From contig CANTFL010001234.1 in assembly GCA_947650285.1 (NCBI GenBank), positions 62,001 to 126,000 of the forward strand: 64,000 nucleotides of DNA, written 5' to 3'. A program made the position numbers and the translations under genes. Below are positions 1 through 11,485 of this stretch, piece after piece. The notes below the pieces were generated by a model. It saw nothing but the letters and a program-made list of their open reading frames with translations. It was not told the origin of the DNA and made no database searches. The stretch is from Hyaloperonospora brassicae (taxonomy: Eukaryota; Oomycota; Peronosporomycetes; Peronosporales; Peronosporaceae). The stretch's first letter is position 1, and the number at the start of each line of letters is the position of its first letter.

Positions 1-3000
1 TATTCTGAAAGGACTGTCAACGGATTACTTAATATTACGTGACAATGAGTCTGAGGCAAATTGCTTGGATGGGTAATCTCTTCATCCTTTGACAAGGATA
101 TCAGCTCTGCAATCGTTTACAATCTTTATTACGGGGTCATTAAAACCTAACGTAGAAAGGGTTTCAAATCATTTATACCTAAAGCAAATGGTGTCTTAAT
201 GGACGGTTGAAAGCTGGATCGATTAAATTCTGTCATCGACGTTTTTGTTACTGTTGATTTATAAAGACCGCTTAGTCCAGCGCCTGTAATTTCTGTCAGA
301 ATATGACGAGCTTGACGAAATAGTCTCGAATATTCCGGAATAAATATAGTGAAATCTGATGGATCATCAACATATGTACAATATACAAGATATGTTTCAT
401 TGTGTTTCGTATGTACGATACCTACGGGTGCACATCACGCTGTTGCCATCCTCTTTTTTCCAGTGGAGGAGCTTATCTAATGGTCGTTTTTTCGATACCT
501 TAGGATCTTAAGATCTTTCCATGCCTACTCTTGATTTTGTCGTCATATTGATCGTATATGGGATATAAGGATTAGGCTTCATCGTCTACGATGTAGCGCG
601 TTCAGCAAAGAAAACAACAAAAACTTTACCTTGCATATTCTCTTATAATGAGACGATGCCAGAAATTGTCGTACAATTCGACGAATGACGCGTGATGCTT
701 GACATGTTTGAGCTTCGAGTATCGACTCTTGAAATAATGGGTCGATGTATACGCGTCATCCTTGCAACAGTCGCATTGGCTTGCGTAAGAATTCAAAAAT
801 CTTGTTGATTTCAAATCTTGTTTCTACAATTGCTACGACTGACGTGAAAAATTGACAGTAATATACAATATTTGTATTTCGGCTTCTTCACTTAGAATGG
901 ATGGACTCGGCAATCATGGAATACTGCTCGTCCGAATTATTTTTTGAAGAGAAACATGTTTATGACGGCTGATTTTGCAGCAATTAGCCGAATATTTCGG
1001 CCTCTTATTATTCGTACTTAATCTAATGAGCAGATCCTTTCAATTTAAAAAAAATGTGTTCTCTTGAACAATGGCGACATTCATATAATGATGTAAGAAC
1101 ATAAGATATATATATATATATATATATAGTTTGCCATTATAAGAATAGATTAATGAAATAGTACAAATATCTGATAAACCTCGTTAAACTCCACCATATT
1201 TCAGCTCATACTTCAATACCTATGGTGAATATTTTGACCCCTCTTTTTGGGCGTCAATCTCTACCCATATAATTGCTGCTTGAGAGTCGGCGTTAATATT
1301 CATTCCCTAGCGTGGAGTTAACTTCTCTCCAATATTGAATTCACATGTGATAGCGTTCACTATGATTGGATAGGCTTACAATATATATATATAGGATGTT
1401 ACATCCAATCTAACATGTACGGCATTACTTCCATTTTACATTGTTCTATTTTTGCACCCTACTCTGTTGTACGTCACATCCCTTCATGCCACCGGAAACT
1501 GCCCGACCCCTGTTTGTGGGTACGCTGATACGTAGACTTTCCCTATAAAACAGCTATGGTGGCTCAATTAAAACGTAAATATTCGCTAGATGGCTTCATT
1601 AAGAGGATTAACTAGCTACGGCAGTCGATTAGGCACTATTTGCATTTATTATAAATACCTTACCTTTTTACAAATTGGTAAAATATTAGATACATCGACA
1701 TATTACATAGGAACCTTTCGTTGTATCATAATTGTAAAATGGTTGGACCCATGAAACGATACGAAAAATCAAGATATGGTTCAAATTAGTACCTCGTCAA
1801 TGGATGAGTTTATAAATTATAAAGTATCATGCATAATAAAATTAAAATATTGAGATTTGTGCGTGTGTGTCGACAAACTAAAACTTACTGGTATTTACAA
1901 ATATTTATCGCCACCTCCGAGTGTTCTGACAGTTATAGCAATATAAATATGATATCATAGTAGCAAATTAAAGTTGATGGTAAGTGCGGATAGATTATAG
2001 TATTGTTGAAAAAAATACAAACAAAGGGGTTGCAGCTTCGTAAATCTATATACACTTCCTCATTGGAAATAAATTTACTCGATATGTCGCTTCGTACTAT
2101 TTGTCATACGAAATCAATAGTTATTAGTGATTGTTGCATGAAGTTATACACAAATTTCCCGGATTCTACTTGTACATGACTTATCAGTTTGTGTCAAGCA
2201 ATGTGTAACGTCCAACGCCTAAAACTCGCTACGTATTCGGTAGTCTAATGACAAGAAGGGATGCAAATTAAATATGATTTGTACATAGTACTGCATCCCA
2301 ACAAGGAATTCAGGTCATTTGCATGCAACAAGCAAGGGTTGAAAGTAAAAACCTTGATGCAGAGAAAAGAAACAAATTGTCCGTACCGTTGAGCAAAGAA
2401 TCTGGAATCTCTAGCGTTATGCATATATGTAATCACCATCAACACCATCGATGCGACTTTTTATAAACCCGCATGATAGCAAGCATTGATGCTCGACGAA
2501 ATGTCGGTGGAAGAAGTAGAAAAGGATGATGTAAGCTTCCCGTATACGATTCACGATCCATTTTTTGACAATTTAAAGTAGTAGCCATTAGTCTTATCAG
2601 GTATCAGGATAGCAATCTTGCGGTAAACGCATCTTTAGCATCAAAGACGGTAGCAGAGCAGAGCAGATACACGACAGCAATTAAGGTAATTTTGCGGATT
2701 GTATCGGTTTAAAACCTTTTACTTTCTTTGTGTTAGTAAGATAAACAGTTTTAAAGTATACACATTATATCATATCTTGATACACGATCATATACAGTAA
2801 TTATCGATACTAAAGCTCTCGGCATATTTTTTCTAATACACATACGTTTTGTATTACAATAGAATTAGTCGTATTCGAAAGTTTAAAAGATAATGGTGAA
2901 AAATTAAATAATTGTCAATATAATGTCTCAGAAATCATAGCAAGGCAAGCAAGAAATTTCTCAAATTCGAAATGTTTGGTAAATATATTAATTTTAGAAA

Positions 3001-3145
3001 CATACAAAATTGTAGACTTACTTACAACTCGTTCATAGTTTCTATTTTACATCGTCTTTTGTTCCGCATTTTCGTGACTATGTCTTGTCGCGATAAAATA
3101 TCGCTTAGCAGGAAATAAAAACAATTTAGTTGTCAAGATGTGCTG
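1..3145. other. AT-rich DNA without a recognisable gene
   Basis: Short open frames only, the longest about 60-70 codons, with no recognisable domain and no consistent codon pattern. A TA dinucleotide run lies at 1106-1128 and a shorter one near 1380-1394. I see no tRNA, rRNA or transposon end in this stretch. Confidence 0.6.
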
Positions 3146-3318
3146 TGTAAAGGGGTAGCCCATTGGGTATTCTTTAAACAATATCACTACGTATAGTGAT
3201 ATTGTTTGGATGACTGAAAAATCTACTCATTGGCAAAAATGTTAGTGACCGACCGATGTCAATTGACCGGTCAATTGACCTGGTCACTTATCTTGAGTGA
3301 CCGAAAGTGACCCTATAA
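3146..3318 (-). repeat. Degenerate gypsy LTR remnant (family of element A)
   Basis: The left edge TGTAAAGGGG matches the reverse complement of the 3' end of element A's LTR. About 30 bp inward is a perfect hairpin (3176-3207, 14-bp arms, loop CGTA) corresponding to the AATATCACCA hairpin of A's LTR. Further in is a perfect 20-bp palindrome TCAATTGACCGGTCAATTGA (3259-3278), a motif also present in the LTR remnant at 15.6 kb. The remnant is cut on the right by the Mutator-like element whose target duplication starts at 3319. The assignment rests on these shared landmarks, not on an alignment. Confidence 0.55.
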
Positions 3319-4140
3319 TAAACAAAGGGAATTGCTATATTCACACCCCTTTTCTTTATATTCACACCATTCTTTCAAAATCTTATACACATAATCCCTT
3401 TTCATTTTAAGATTTGATTTCTGACAAATGTATTACTCAACAATTTAGGCCATTAATTGGCAATCAATACGTAAGAAATACATACGATACTACTCACGGC
3501 TGTGGTCTAGCTCCTTCAGCGTTTACTGATAGGACAACACGCAATACCACGCCTCCTCCTCCCGAGGTTGAGTATGCCAGTCGGGAGCAACTTATGGATA
3601 CTGTGCAGACGTTTTCACGTAGCCAAGGCTATGCTGTTACGATCAAAAGTCAATTGCAGGATAGCGTGTCTACCCTTAATGTGATCGAGGTGCCGTAATC
3701 GTATAAAGGTTGGAAAAGAGCGCCAACGCCAGACCAGCTCACGCCGGATGGATGCCCGTTCATTTTCATTGGAAATTTCTGCAAAAAAGGGGTAATTGGA
3801 AGTTAAACGTGATGAATGGATGCCACACTCACGAGCCGTCACTCCATCCGTCTGGTCATTCGACTCATAGAAAAGCTAAATAGCGCTTGATGACGTCCTT
3901 ATGATACCGACGACAATCTCGTCAGTCACAAGTGTGTTCGACTCTATCGTGGATTTGACCTTTTTGCCTATGTCGTTGCCAGCAGCTACAGCAGCGCGCA
4001 AGATGTCGCACGTAGCTAGGTGGCAGAGAAATTACTCGTCTTTGTCCACAGCGATTGCGTACCTAGTATATATAAGATTTTGAAGGAAGAATGTAAATCT
4101 AAGGAAAAGGGGTGTAAATTTAGCAATTTCCTAAACAAAG
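3319..4140 (+). mobile_element. Non-autonomous Mutator-like element (MULE) with 9-bp TSD
   Basis: The element spans 3328-4131 (804 bp). The 9-mer TAAACAAAG occurs directly on both sides (3319-3327 and 4132-4140), a perfect 9-bp target site duplication of the size expected for Mutator-like elements. The ends are long imperfect terminal inverted repeats of about 60 bp: left starts GGAATTGCTATATTCACACC, and the right end is its near complement. The interior keeps a fragment of a FAR1-type DNA-binding region but no transposase core, so the copy would need a helper. A second related copy in the opposite orientation lies near the right end of the window. Confidence 0.8.
3546..3862 (+). pseudogene. 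FAR1-type DNA-binding fragment of a MULE transposase
   Basis: A proline-rich start (PPPPEVEYASREQLMDT) is followed by QTFSRSQGYAVTIK. After a frame change comes a segment ending WKLNVMNGCHTHEPSLHP, resembling the C-terminal W...H.H part of FAR1 domains, the N-terminal DNA-binding region of many MULE transposases. The first part is in the frame of the 3414-3698 ORF; the rest needs frame shifts around 3700-3790. No catalytic DDE region follows before the terminal repeat. Domain identity is inferred from motif resemblance. Confidence 0.5.
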
Positions 4141-4331
4141 CATTGAAATCGAATGCGACCAACGCGACCGACATACAAATGTAAAGATAAAAAACCCTTT
4201 TACTTTTTGACCAATAAAAACCATGTTCAGACTTCTCATCATTTGTATATTGTCATCTATTTTTCTCGAGGTTTTCATCATTTTCTTGATTCCTCAGGTG
4301 GTGCTTTTAATTCTTCTTTCGAAGCTATTGC
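4141..4331. other. Spacer between MULE and MITE
   Basis: AT-rich; no recognisable feature. Confidence 0.5.
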
Positions 4332-4864
4332 TACATTGGACATCGTATTTAGTGTCCGCGACACTAATTCATGTGTAGTAACCTTCGAGTCCAAGCACAG
4401 GATATGGTGTTCATGACAATCAATATGGTGTGACACTAATTTGTGTACGATATAATAAGTGTCCAGGACAATATTGAAGCAAATTCAGAATTAGTGTTTG
4501 CGCCAATTGTGTATCGTAGTGGGGACCAGTGCAAGATAAATACTAAACTCAAGTTGGAGGATATAAAGCCGAGGGTACCCCCGTAAATTTTGTGGGCACG
4601 TAGTTAAGTTTGCGAAATGCGAGCGATCTAATATGTAGTCAGGGGTTGAAGCCGAGCATGGGGCTGTGTATCATTTGCTCTGAAGTAGTGCGACAATACT
4701 TTTTTTTGTTTAAGTTCATTCAGAATCACCATTTTTACATGCTTGATTCTGGTTTAGCGAACATATTTGTATGGAGATTTTATTCCTAAGTGAAGTAGTG
4801 TTCAGGACACTAATAACGGTGCGACACTAATTCTGAACGGACACTAAATACGGTGAGCACTGTA
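4332..4864. mobile_element. Tc1/mariner- or pogo-like MITE with TA duplication
   Basis: The first about 25 bp (from 4334, CATTGGACATCGTATTTAGT) match the reverse complement of the last about 25 bp (CAGTGCTCACCGTATTTAGT), with 4-5 mismatches and a shared core CGTATTTAGTGTCCG. TA flanks both ends (4332-4333 and 4863-4864), as in Tc1/mariner/pogo insertions. Subterminal repeats of GACACTAAT occur inside both ends. The 529-bp interior has no transposase-like frame, so it would be non-autonomous. Confidence 0.6.
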
Positions 4865-4869
4865 CTGTC

Positions 4870-5388
4870 ATATAAGGGCTCGCACAGTTAAATGATTGAT
4901 GACTCGCTCAAGATGATGGGTCTGGACATACTTTTTACCAGTGTCACCTGGTTCTCGAAATGGCACTTGTACCTTCTGCAAAATTGTTTACAAGGGTGGA
5001 AAGACCAATCGTATGCTTGTGCATCTCGCCAAAGCCTGCGAAAAGATTTCTGCTGAGGTAACCAGAAGGGCTTAATCACGTCTTCCTGCTACTGAAATCT
5101 TATTAAATGAGTCAGCCGATTCAGAACGTTGTGTAGATATATCCGACACCAGCACTATCTGTATTAGGATTTGGTGATGGTGGACAACCATTATTATCGA
5201 GAAGACCGCGCGATGATGGATTTATTTCAGCTGATGACAGAGAAATGGAAAACCCTCCCGGATATTTTACAAAGGCCGCATGGATAGCGGGAACTAAACA
5301 TACTTTAAAGAAGAGCACAATCAATATCTTCGGGTGGTAAATAAAATTTAGGTGGTCTATTTGCTTCAGCAGTATACGTCAGCGGTTT
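4870..5388 (+). pseudogene. hAT transposase remnant 1, N-terminal part with BED-type finger
   Basis: At about 4965-5040 the plus strand reads GTCTFCKIVYKGGKTNRMLV followed by HLAKAC. This C-x2-C ... H-x4-C pattern is that of the BED zinc finger found at the N terminus of hAT transposases. Downstream codons have several stops. The reading continues on the far side of element B1 (13064 onwards), which interrupts it with a perfect 5-bp duplication (GGTTT, 5384-5388 and 13064-13068). The left end of the transposon was not located. Confidence 0.6.
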
Positions 5389-5918
5389 TGTAGCGGAGCT
5401 ACACATCTCCTTATGACAGATGAAGACTATAATGCTCTACGAGCAACTCTGGTTTTATGAACCCGAATCAGAGTCAACAGCTCAGAGATATAAGGTTTGG
5501 TTCAAAGAACACGACTCAAAGAGTCAACAAGCTCAGAGAACTTACGTTCCCTGTTCCAGGGGGGCCAAACGATTCAGACAATCGACGCACAGAGTGCGCA
5601 AGGAGTAGCTGTCTTAACAAGGCGTTGCTATCTCCCCAACGATCACAAGACACCTCAAAGAGGCACGTGTCTTTTGGATCAAAATAAGAACTCAATTTTG
5701 TTTCTTCTTTTAACCCAAAAGAACACATTAAAACAACCCAATCAACCTACTCGCTAATGTCCTAAAAACAGCTCTCAAAAGATCTCGTAATCAATGGTTG
5801 ATAGACATCGGTCTTCAACAATTGATACTAGTGTTCTAATATCACTTTAAAGGGGATCCCATCCCTTGTGTGCACCACACCTATTGTCGACTACCAGTCG
5901 ATGTGTAAACCCGTCACA
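5389..5918 (-). repeat. 3' LTR of B1
   Basis: 530 bp; differs from the partner LTR at 12535-13063 by about six positions including one 1-bp indel (about 1.1%). On the minus strand it begins TGTGACGGG where the partner has TGTAACGGG. It is preceded by the purine-rich tract at 5919-5929. Confidence 0.9.
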
Positions 5919-6133
5919 CCTTCCCCACCCGACTTACGTTACCACAAAACGTCAATCAAATTCTTTTCTCGATGAGGACGGTGTGTGTCCGCGTCAACAT
6001 TCACGGTTGGCAAAACACAAAATAACATGGCACCGCCACCCAATGAGTCGTCGACTCTCTCTCTTCCTACCTCGGTATTGATGTGGAGGTGGATTATGGT
6101 AGCGATATCGATATCTAAGGTAAATAGAGGACA

Positions 6134-7377
6134 ATGTCCGAATCACCAGTGCAAGAACCACCTCCTCCTACTGCACCAAACCCATTTGCCGAGCGTGGCG
6201 AAGCTAACGCGCCATCGGCGCCGCATCAAACAGCCATCGTGGGCGATGCTATCATCATTAATCCGCTCAATGAGCAACACAGCTGTCTATCCAACGAGAG
6301 GAGAGCGCTAAGCGCCGTATGTAGCTTGATGCAACCCTTGAGGGTCGTCATGGCTATCTTTTTACCCACTCGGTGTGGAAGAGCGTATACGCCAAACGAC
6401 AGACCGTTCTTTGGCAACGTGGGCCATTGGCGCTGAGCCATTATCTCCTGATGGGGTGGAGAGTCTACAGGTACTTTGCGCGAGGTACCTGCAATTTTAC
6501 TTGACGACGTAGAGTCAATAAAAGTTGGGACTTGACAGGCAATCACAGGGTGCACCAGTTCCACGGATAAAGAGTATACCTATCCTTCCATTCGCAGTCG
6601 AATCACAGGAGGAAGAAGTCAACGTGTTTGTTCTCTGGTTGCATCGAAAACGATATCTTAGCAGCGTGTTAGCTCTCAGAGCAAGTGCTGAAGTGGTAGA
6701 CGTTCGTCTGGAAAGAAAGCTTCAGTGTGATTTCTCCAAGCTTAAGGCCAGAGGCCAGTTGCGAACTCGCACACGCTATGCTCCAGCTGTGCCGGCTGAT
6801 GTGGGTGTTAGTCAATCGGTGCCCAACTACCCACTTGCTTCTACCACTATTGGTGAGATGCGTCTTTGGACACTTGAGGACCCTTGCCGCAATGTTTAAA
6901 AACATCCAAGGCATTTGAGTAATTCTGCCGAAGGAGTAGTCCCATTCATTCTCCAACTTTGAATGATCGCGTCAAAGATTTTCACCAGATACTGGTATTG
7001 TCCATGACGATGATGTCGTTTCATTGGTCTCTCGGCACGAAACTAGTGGTTCCCTTGGACGTCATACAGCGTCCGTGGTGATCGTTGTACCGAGGGAAAA
7101 ACATGAGAAGGTGCTACTCAAACTAGGTGGTCTTCGTGAGACATTGGATAAGACCCAGAGTGCGTTTGACGCGATGCGAGCCCGTGTCCAGGCGTTGGAG
7201 TTGGGCCAAGCCCGGATGGAGGCTCAGCTTGACCTCCTGATACGGATTCAGCAACCGATGGCAAGGCCAACCTATGCGGCGCAAGCGCCCCCAAGTTCAC
7301 GTGGGACGGATCCCGATACAGTTAAACCAAGCCAAAGCAGAACACGGAGTGTGTGCTCCATTTTCGCGGAAGGTTGA
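6134..7377 (+). pseudogene. Antisense (plus-strand) gene remnant inside B1, coiled-coil C terminus
   Basis: Three plus-strand frames lie in series between the 3' LTR and the integrase end, antisense to the retrotransposon: 6134-6436 (begins MSESPVQEPPPPTAPNPFAE), 6525-6899 (RxR-rich) and 7024-7377. The last is rich in heptad-like Leu/Ala spacing (KVLLKLGGLRETLDKTQ, RARVQALELGQARMEAQLDL), consistent with a coiled coil. The frames differ, so at least two frameshifts separate them. B2 holds the same arrangement in mirror orientation (7024-7377 is identical at protein level to B2 39557-39910). Element A has a longer antisense frame in the same place. No known domain recognised; function unknown. 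Confidence 0.5.
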
Positions 7378-8888
7378 GCGTGTACGCAAGTCCCTTCTTG
7401 GCGACGATCGTGAATGGTCCAATGAAGCGCGGACGCAACTTCGTCACGACAGCAAACAATACATTTGTAGGTAAGTTTTTAGCATTAAGTAGAACTGGGT
7501 CTCCGACCTCATAACGTTCAATACAACCTCTGCCTTTATCATCAGCTTGTTCCGTCTGATTGTTTTGGCTATCAGCCAGTGCGTCACGCAAATGTCGTAA
7601 GATATTCAATCGCGTTACGAGAAACTCGCTTACCTGTTTTTGAACAGTTGACGGGATTATATCATCAAGACGATCGGCACCTTCTCTCCCACCAAGCCCT
7701 GAACCACGTAGTGGTAGCATTAACGGAACGCGAGGAGGTGTGAGACCTTTCACATAGAACGGTGTGTAGCCGGTAAAGGCATGCACGGAGTTATTCAACG
7801 CAAATTCAACGACAGGGAGCATCGAACTCCAACGATTAGGCGTTTCAGCGCAAACACTGCGCAAGATGTCACCAATGATGCGATTCACTCGCTCGGTTTG
7901 ACCATAGGTCTGCGGATGATCCGCTGTGGACATGTCCAATCGTGTGCCGAGCACTTTGAAGATGGTTTTTTAAAACTTCCCAGTGAAGCGAGGATCTCCA
8001 TCAGAGACAAGTGCCAAAGGCAAACCGTGTTGTCGAAACACTCGATCAATAAACAGCGTAGCTGTACCTCCAACATCAATCGTATCCGGCACCGCCGTTA
8101 AATGAGCCATCTTGCTCAAACGGTCAACAAAGACCACAATAACCGTATTGCTAAACGAATCTTTCGGTAGACCGAAAATGAAATTCATGCTGATAAACTC
8201 CCAACGCCCCATCGGGTATAGGCAAACTAGCCAACGGCGCGGCCGCGTGAGGTGAGGGTTTCGCCTATTGACACGTTTCAGACGTACGCACATATGTGCT
8301 CACCCATTTGTATAGTTTGGGCCACCAATAGTATTGGCTCACAGAGCCATGGGTCTTCTCACGACCGAGATGACCACTCAACGCAGTATCATGTGCCTCA
8401 TAGAGGATCCGATACTTCAACTCCTCATCATGAGGTACAACGATGCGAGGGGTATCCTCCACATCCGTGCTATAGCACAACAGGCCCTGATCGATGGAAT
8501 ATCGATGTAACCTCGCACGTAATCGTGACGACAATTCTATGTCCGAGTCCTTGAACTCCTCGCTCCATAGAGCACGTAGCAGAGCTACACGATGTTCATC
8601 CTTGTCGTAAGCCATACGGATGAAATTAATGACAGACGACGACCGAGTGGTAACATGAGCAAGCTCATAATCAGGCCTGCGTGACAACGCATCAGCCAAA
8701 GCATTCTGCTTGCGCGGCTTGTACTTCACCTCGAAGTTGTACTCGGCAAAGAAGGAAAGCCAACGAGCCATTCTATGAGAGAGGTGAGGCGACTGGGTCG
8801 CAGTGATTTGTGACGCCTTATCTGTATAGATTACAAAAGGCTTAGAGCCAAGAAGATAAACTCTAAATTTGACGAGAGCATACTTCAT
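7118..8888 (-). pseudogene. B1 pol: RNase H end, integrase, degenerate chromodomain tail
   Basis: Frame 8265-8888 holds the RNase H C-terminal part (FVIYTDKASQITATQSPHLS, YKPRKQNALADALSRRPDYE) and the integrase zinc-binding N terminus (H near ALSGHLGREK, then CQ). 7970-8293 carries integrase core text with GLPLALVSDGDPRF (second catalytic Asp). 7322-7954 has TERVNR with the catalytic Glu and GPF..VAKKGLAYTLNLPRKW of the C-terminal domain. The first catalytic Asp, expected in MDF, reads MNF (Asp to Asn). TAA at 7322-7324 interrupts the frame, which otherwise runs to 7118. Beyond it, about 6895-7060 in other frames, GQYQYLVK resembles a chromodomain. Defective. Confidence 0.85.
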
Positions 8889-9358
8889 TGCAAGTAGCTA
8901 TTTGTCATGAACAGGATAGTTCTTTTTTGCAGCCATCAGCTACCGGGAATCAAACGCAATGACGCGTTTCCGTCCATCAGAATCTGTCTGTAACAGAGCG
9001 CTGCCTATGGCAATGTCAGATGCGTAACAGACGACACTGAAAGATCGATCATTATCAGGCAAAGCCAAGATTGGCGCATTAGAGAGACTCTCCTTTACTG
9101 CTTGGAAAGCATCACGCTCTGTGCTAGTTTAACACCATTCCACATCCTTTTTTAGGAGACCAGATAATGACCGATCCATGTCTGCGTAATTCGCACTGTA
9201 CTTGTGTAAGTAATTGCCAAGGTCAAGCCACTTACGTGAGTCCTTTTGGTTCTTTGGAACCGGCCAATCAACAATGGATTTGACCTAAGCGGGGTTCGCT
9301 CGAAGGCCTCGCTCCCCAATAAAGCACCCTAAAATAAAAACTATCCTGCACCATAGAT

Positions 9359-10270
9359 TCACTTAGACGCGTTGGTGTACAGCTTATTTGTGCGCATGCA
9401 CTCGAGCACCGCTCGTAAATGGTCAATGTGATTGTACACATCCGACCGACCGTTCATAGCACGACTGTGGACAAAGATGTCATCAAAGTACGTCTGTGCA
9501 TATCCTATGTGAGGTCTGAACAATTGTGTCACAATACGATTGAACGTAGACGGGTCATTAAATAACCCTTGCGGCATAACAAGCCACTCCCAGAGCATAC
9601 CGCTTGGAGTGCTGACCGCTGTCAGCAGAATGTCTCTCTCTCTCTCGCATGAGCAGCTGATAATAACCATCGACTAAGTCGAGCGCACTGTACATTGTAC
9701 ATCCCACCATATTGTTTTGAAGAACATTCTTCATCGGAATTGGTGTCTTAGCCGGAATGGTGGCCGCATAAAAAACTTATTGTAAGCCTGTACAATGCGC
9801 CACTTTCGATTGGAATTCCTGACACAAAATTCCGGTGTGGAATGAGGAGATTTGCTCTCACGAACCATTCTCGCCGCGTGTTTTGCACGAAAGAATTCGT
9901 AAATGACGTCACACTGTTCCTTCGGTAAAGAACACTGCCGTGTTACGCAGTATTTAGTTCCAGAAACCAAGTCGATTTCATGACGTACACTTTTATCGGG
10001 AGGTAAGACGGACGGTGGGCTGTGACACACCATGTCGTGAAACTTCTTTACCAAAGGATAAAACGGATCAAGAGCATTCTTAATGATCGAACATCCACTA
10101 CGGGCATTCAATTCCACCTTTGTGTTCTCAAGGACAGACTCGTCCAATAACGAGGATGAGTTCAACTCAGTATCCGGCCGAATGACCACTAACTCGTATA
10201 ATTCTCCTTCCTGCAATGCTTGGCTAGATTCGCCGTCAGACATTTCGTCTAGGTCAAATAGAGTATCCAA
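9359..10270 (-). pseudogene. B1 pol: linker and reverse transcriptase
   Basis: Frame 9731-10270 has the RT entry region (HEIDLVSGTKYCVTRQ, PHSTPEFCVRNSNRKWRIVQ). A frameshift near 9770 and a second within a (GA)7 run near 9641-9654 separate it from the palm frame (9359-9670), which holds TPSGMLWEWLVMPQGLFNDP and the catalytic YFDD box in TYFDDIFVHS. Stops follow directly downstream (from about 9361) through to the RNase H segment at 8888. B2 has the same two frameshifts at the equivalent bases. Confidence 0.88.
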
Positions 10271-10480
10271 GGATGGAAGAGTCTCAAGACTATTGTTGCC
10301 ATCAACCTATCCAGTCAACCCATTGACAAGTATATATAGTGTATTATTATTTTGTCAATTCGTGACGTTCTAGACGTTGGGCGCTTAAGTGTTGCCACCC
10401 GATGCTGGGATTGCTTTCTCAAATAAACCTTACACCTCATAGAGGCCGGGACCGTAGGGTCCCCGTGGTTGGTATTTATC

Positions 10481-11407
10481 TTAGCACTCTCTATACGAGA
10501 GCTCATGTCCTGAGCGACATCTAGTGAAGTTACGTAACTCAACCACTTCACCCGGTTGATTTACACGTACCACCTCACGTACATCATCCGGGCCTAGTCC
10601 TGAACACTCAAGCTCCTTGCCAACAATGTCAATACCGACATTCACTGAGGTGCCATATCGTCCGCCCTCACTAGGTGGAATTTCACGTGCCACCCCACTC
10701 ACATCAGAGGAATTACATTCTTGATGTCTCGGCCCTAGGCCAACCATGCCTGCAGCATGCAGTGACTCAGTATTAGAACGAGTATCACTCAACGGAGCAT
10801 AGCTCCCTTCACATACGGTGAAAGAGCTCCGCTCAATATTAGTGTCATTGACATTGGAGTTAATTGACTCTGACATACCAATGTCCAGCACATTGACATC
10901 TTCCGTCAATGGCTCCCGCCAATAGCGCTTTTGTTGCCTAGCAAAGGTGGGTTCATGACTCTCCAAAGCTTCGCTAGGAACATTGCGCGTGGAGCCTAAG
11001 GTCTTAGACCTCCAATCAATCCATGGCTCATGGCGTTCAAGCCAAGCCATACCTAGGATGAGATAATATTTCGAATCCAAATCGAGGACAAGGCAGCGTT
11101 CAATGCTGTCAAAGTCCAAAAACTTCACACCTAAGTTCAACGGAACTTTAGGCACCGTGAAGCGACTACCAGTCGCTAAACGAACGGTGATTGAATCACC
11201 CTCATGCGCTTTGAGCGCTTCAGCGTATCGCTGACTTCCCTCAAAGGAAAGACGTCGAGCATAATTGCATGATGCTCCGGAGTCAATTAGGATCGACCAA
11301 TGCTTCTCAAAGCCTTTAACTTTCGCACCGGCGATTAACAAGCCAGGCTTGTATCCACGCCTTGTGCTGGCGGGCACAGAGCTCTCTGGGGCTAAGCCCT
11401 GTTTCAC
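10481..11407 (-). pseudogene. B1 pol: aspartic protease region
   Basis: A 308-codon open frame containing the retroviral-type protease active site LIDSGASCNY (Asp-Ser-Gly) near residue 42 and the flap/hydrophobic segment YYLILGMAWLERHEPWIDW. It lies in the -1 frame relative to gag and is open upstream to the frameshift signal at 11446-11485. The C-terminal half is Ser/Glu-rich with no recognised fold. It is identical in protein sequence to B2 35527-36453. The first codon of the open stretch is GTG, consistent with synthesis as a gag-pol fusion instead of a separate start. Confidence 0.85.
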
Positions 11408-11445
11408 TCTACCTCGTAGAGAAGCAACAGATATCAGTTCTACCT

Positions 11446-11485
11446 CAGTAGGGCGCCCCGCACCTACTGGGTGTTGTGGTTTCCA
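11446..11485 (-). promoter_or_regulatory. B1 gag-pol -1 frameshift signal (hairpin over gag stop)
   Basis: On the minus strand a heptamer TGGAAAC (11479-11485) is followed by 9 nt (11470-11478) and a GC-rich hairpin (11446-11469: CAGTAGGTGCG, loop, CGCCCTACTG). The gag stop TAG sits in the hairpin's 5' arm. The protease frame is -1 to gag. The heptamer is one base from the classical G GGA AAC. The layout is the same in A and B2. This is inferred from architecture and not tested. Confidence 0.6.
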
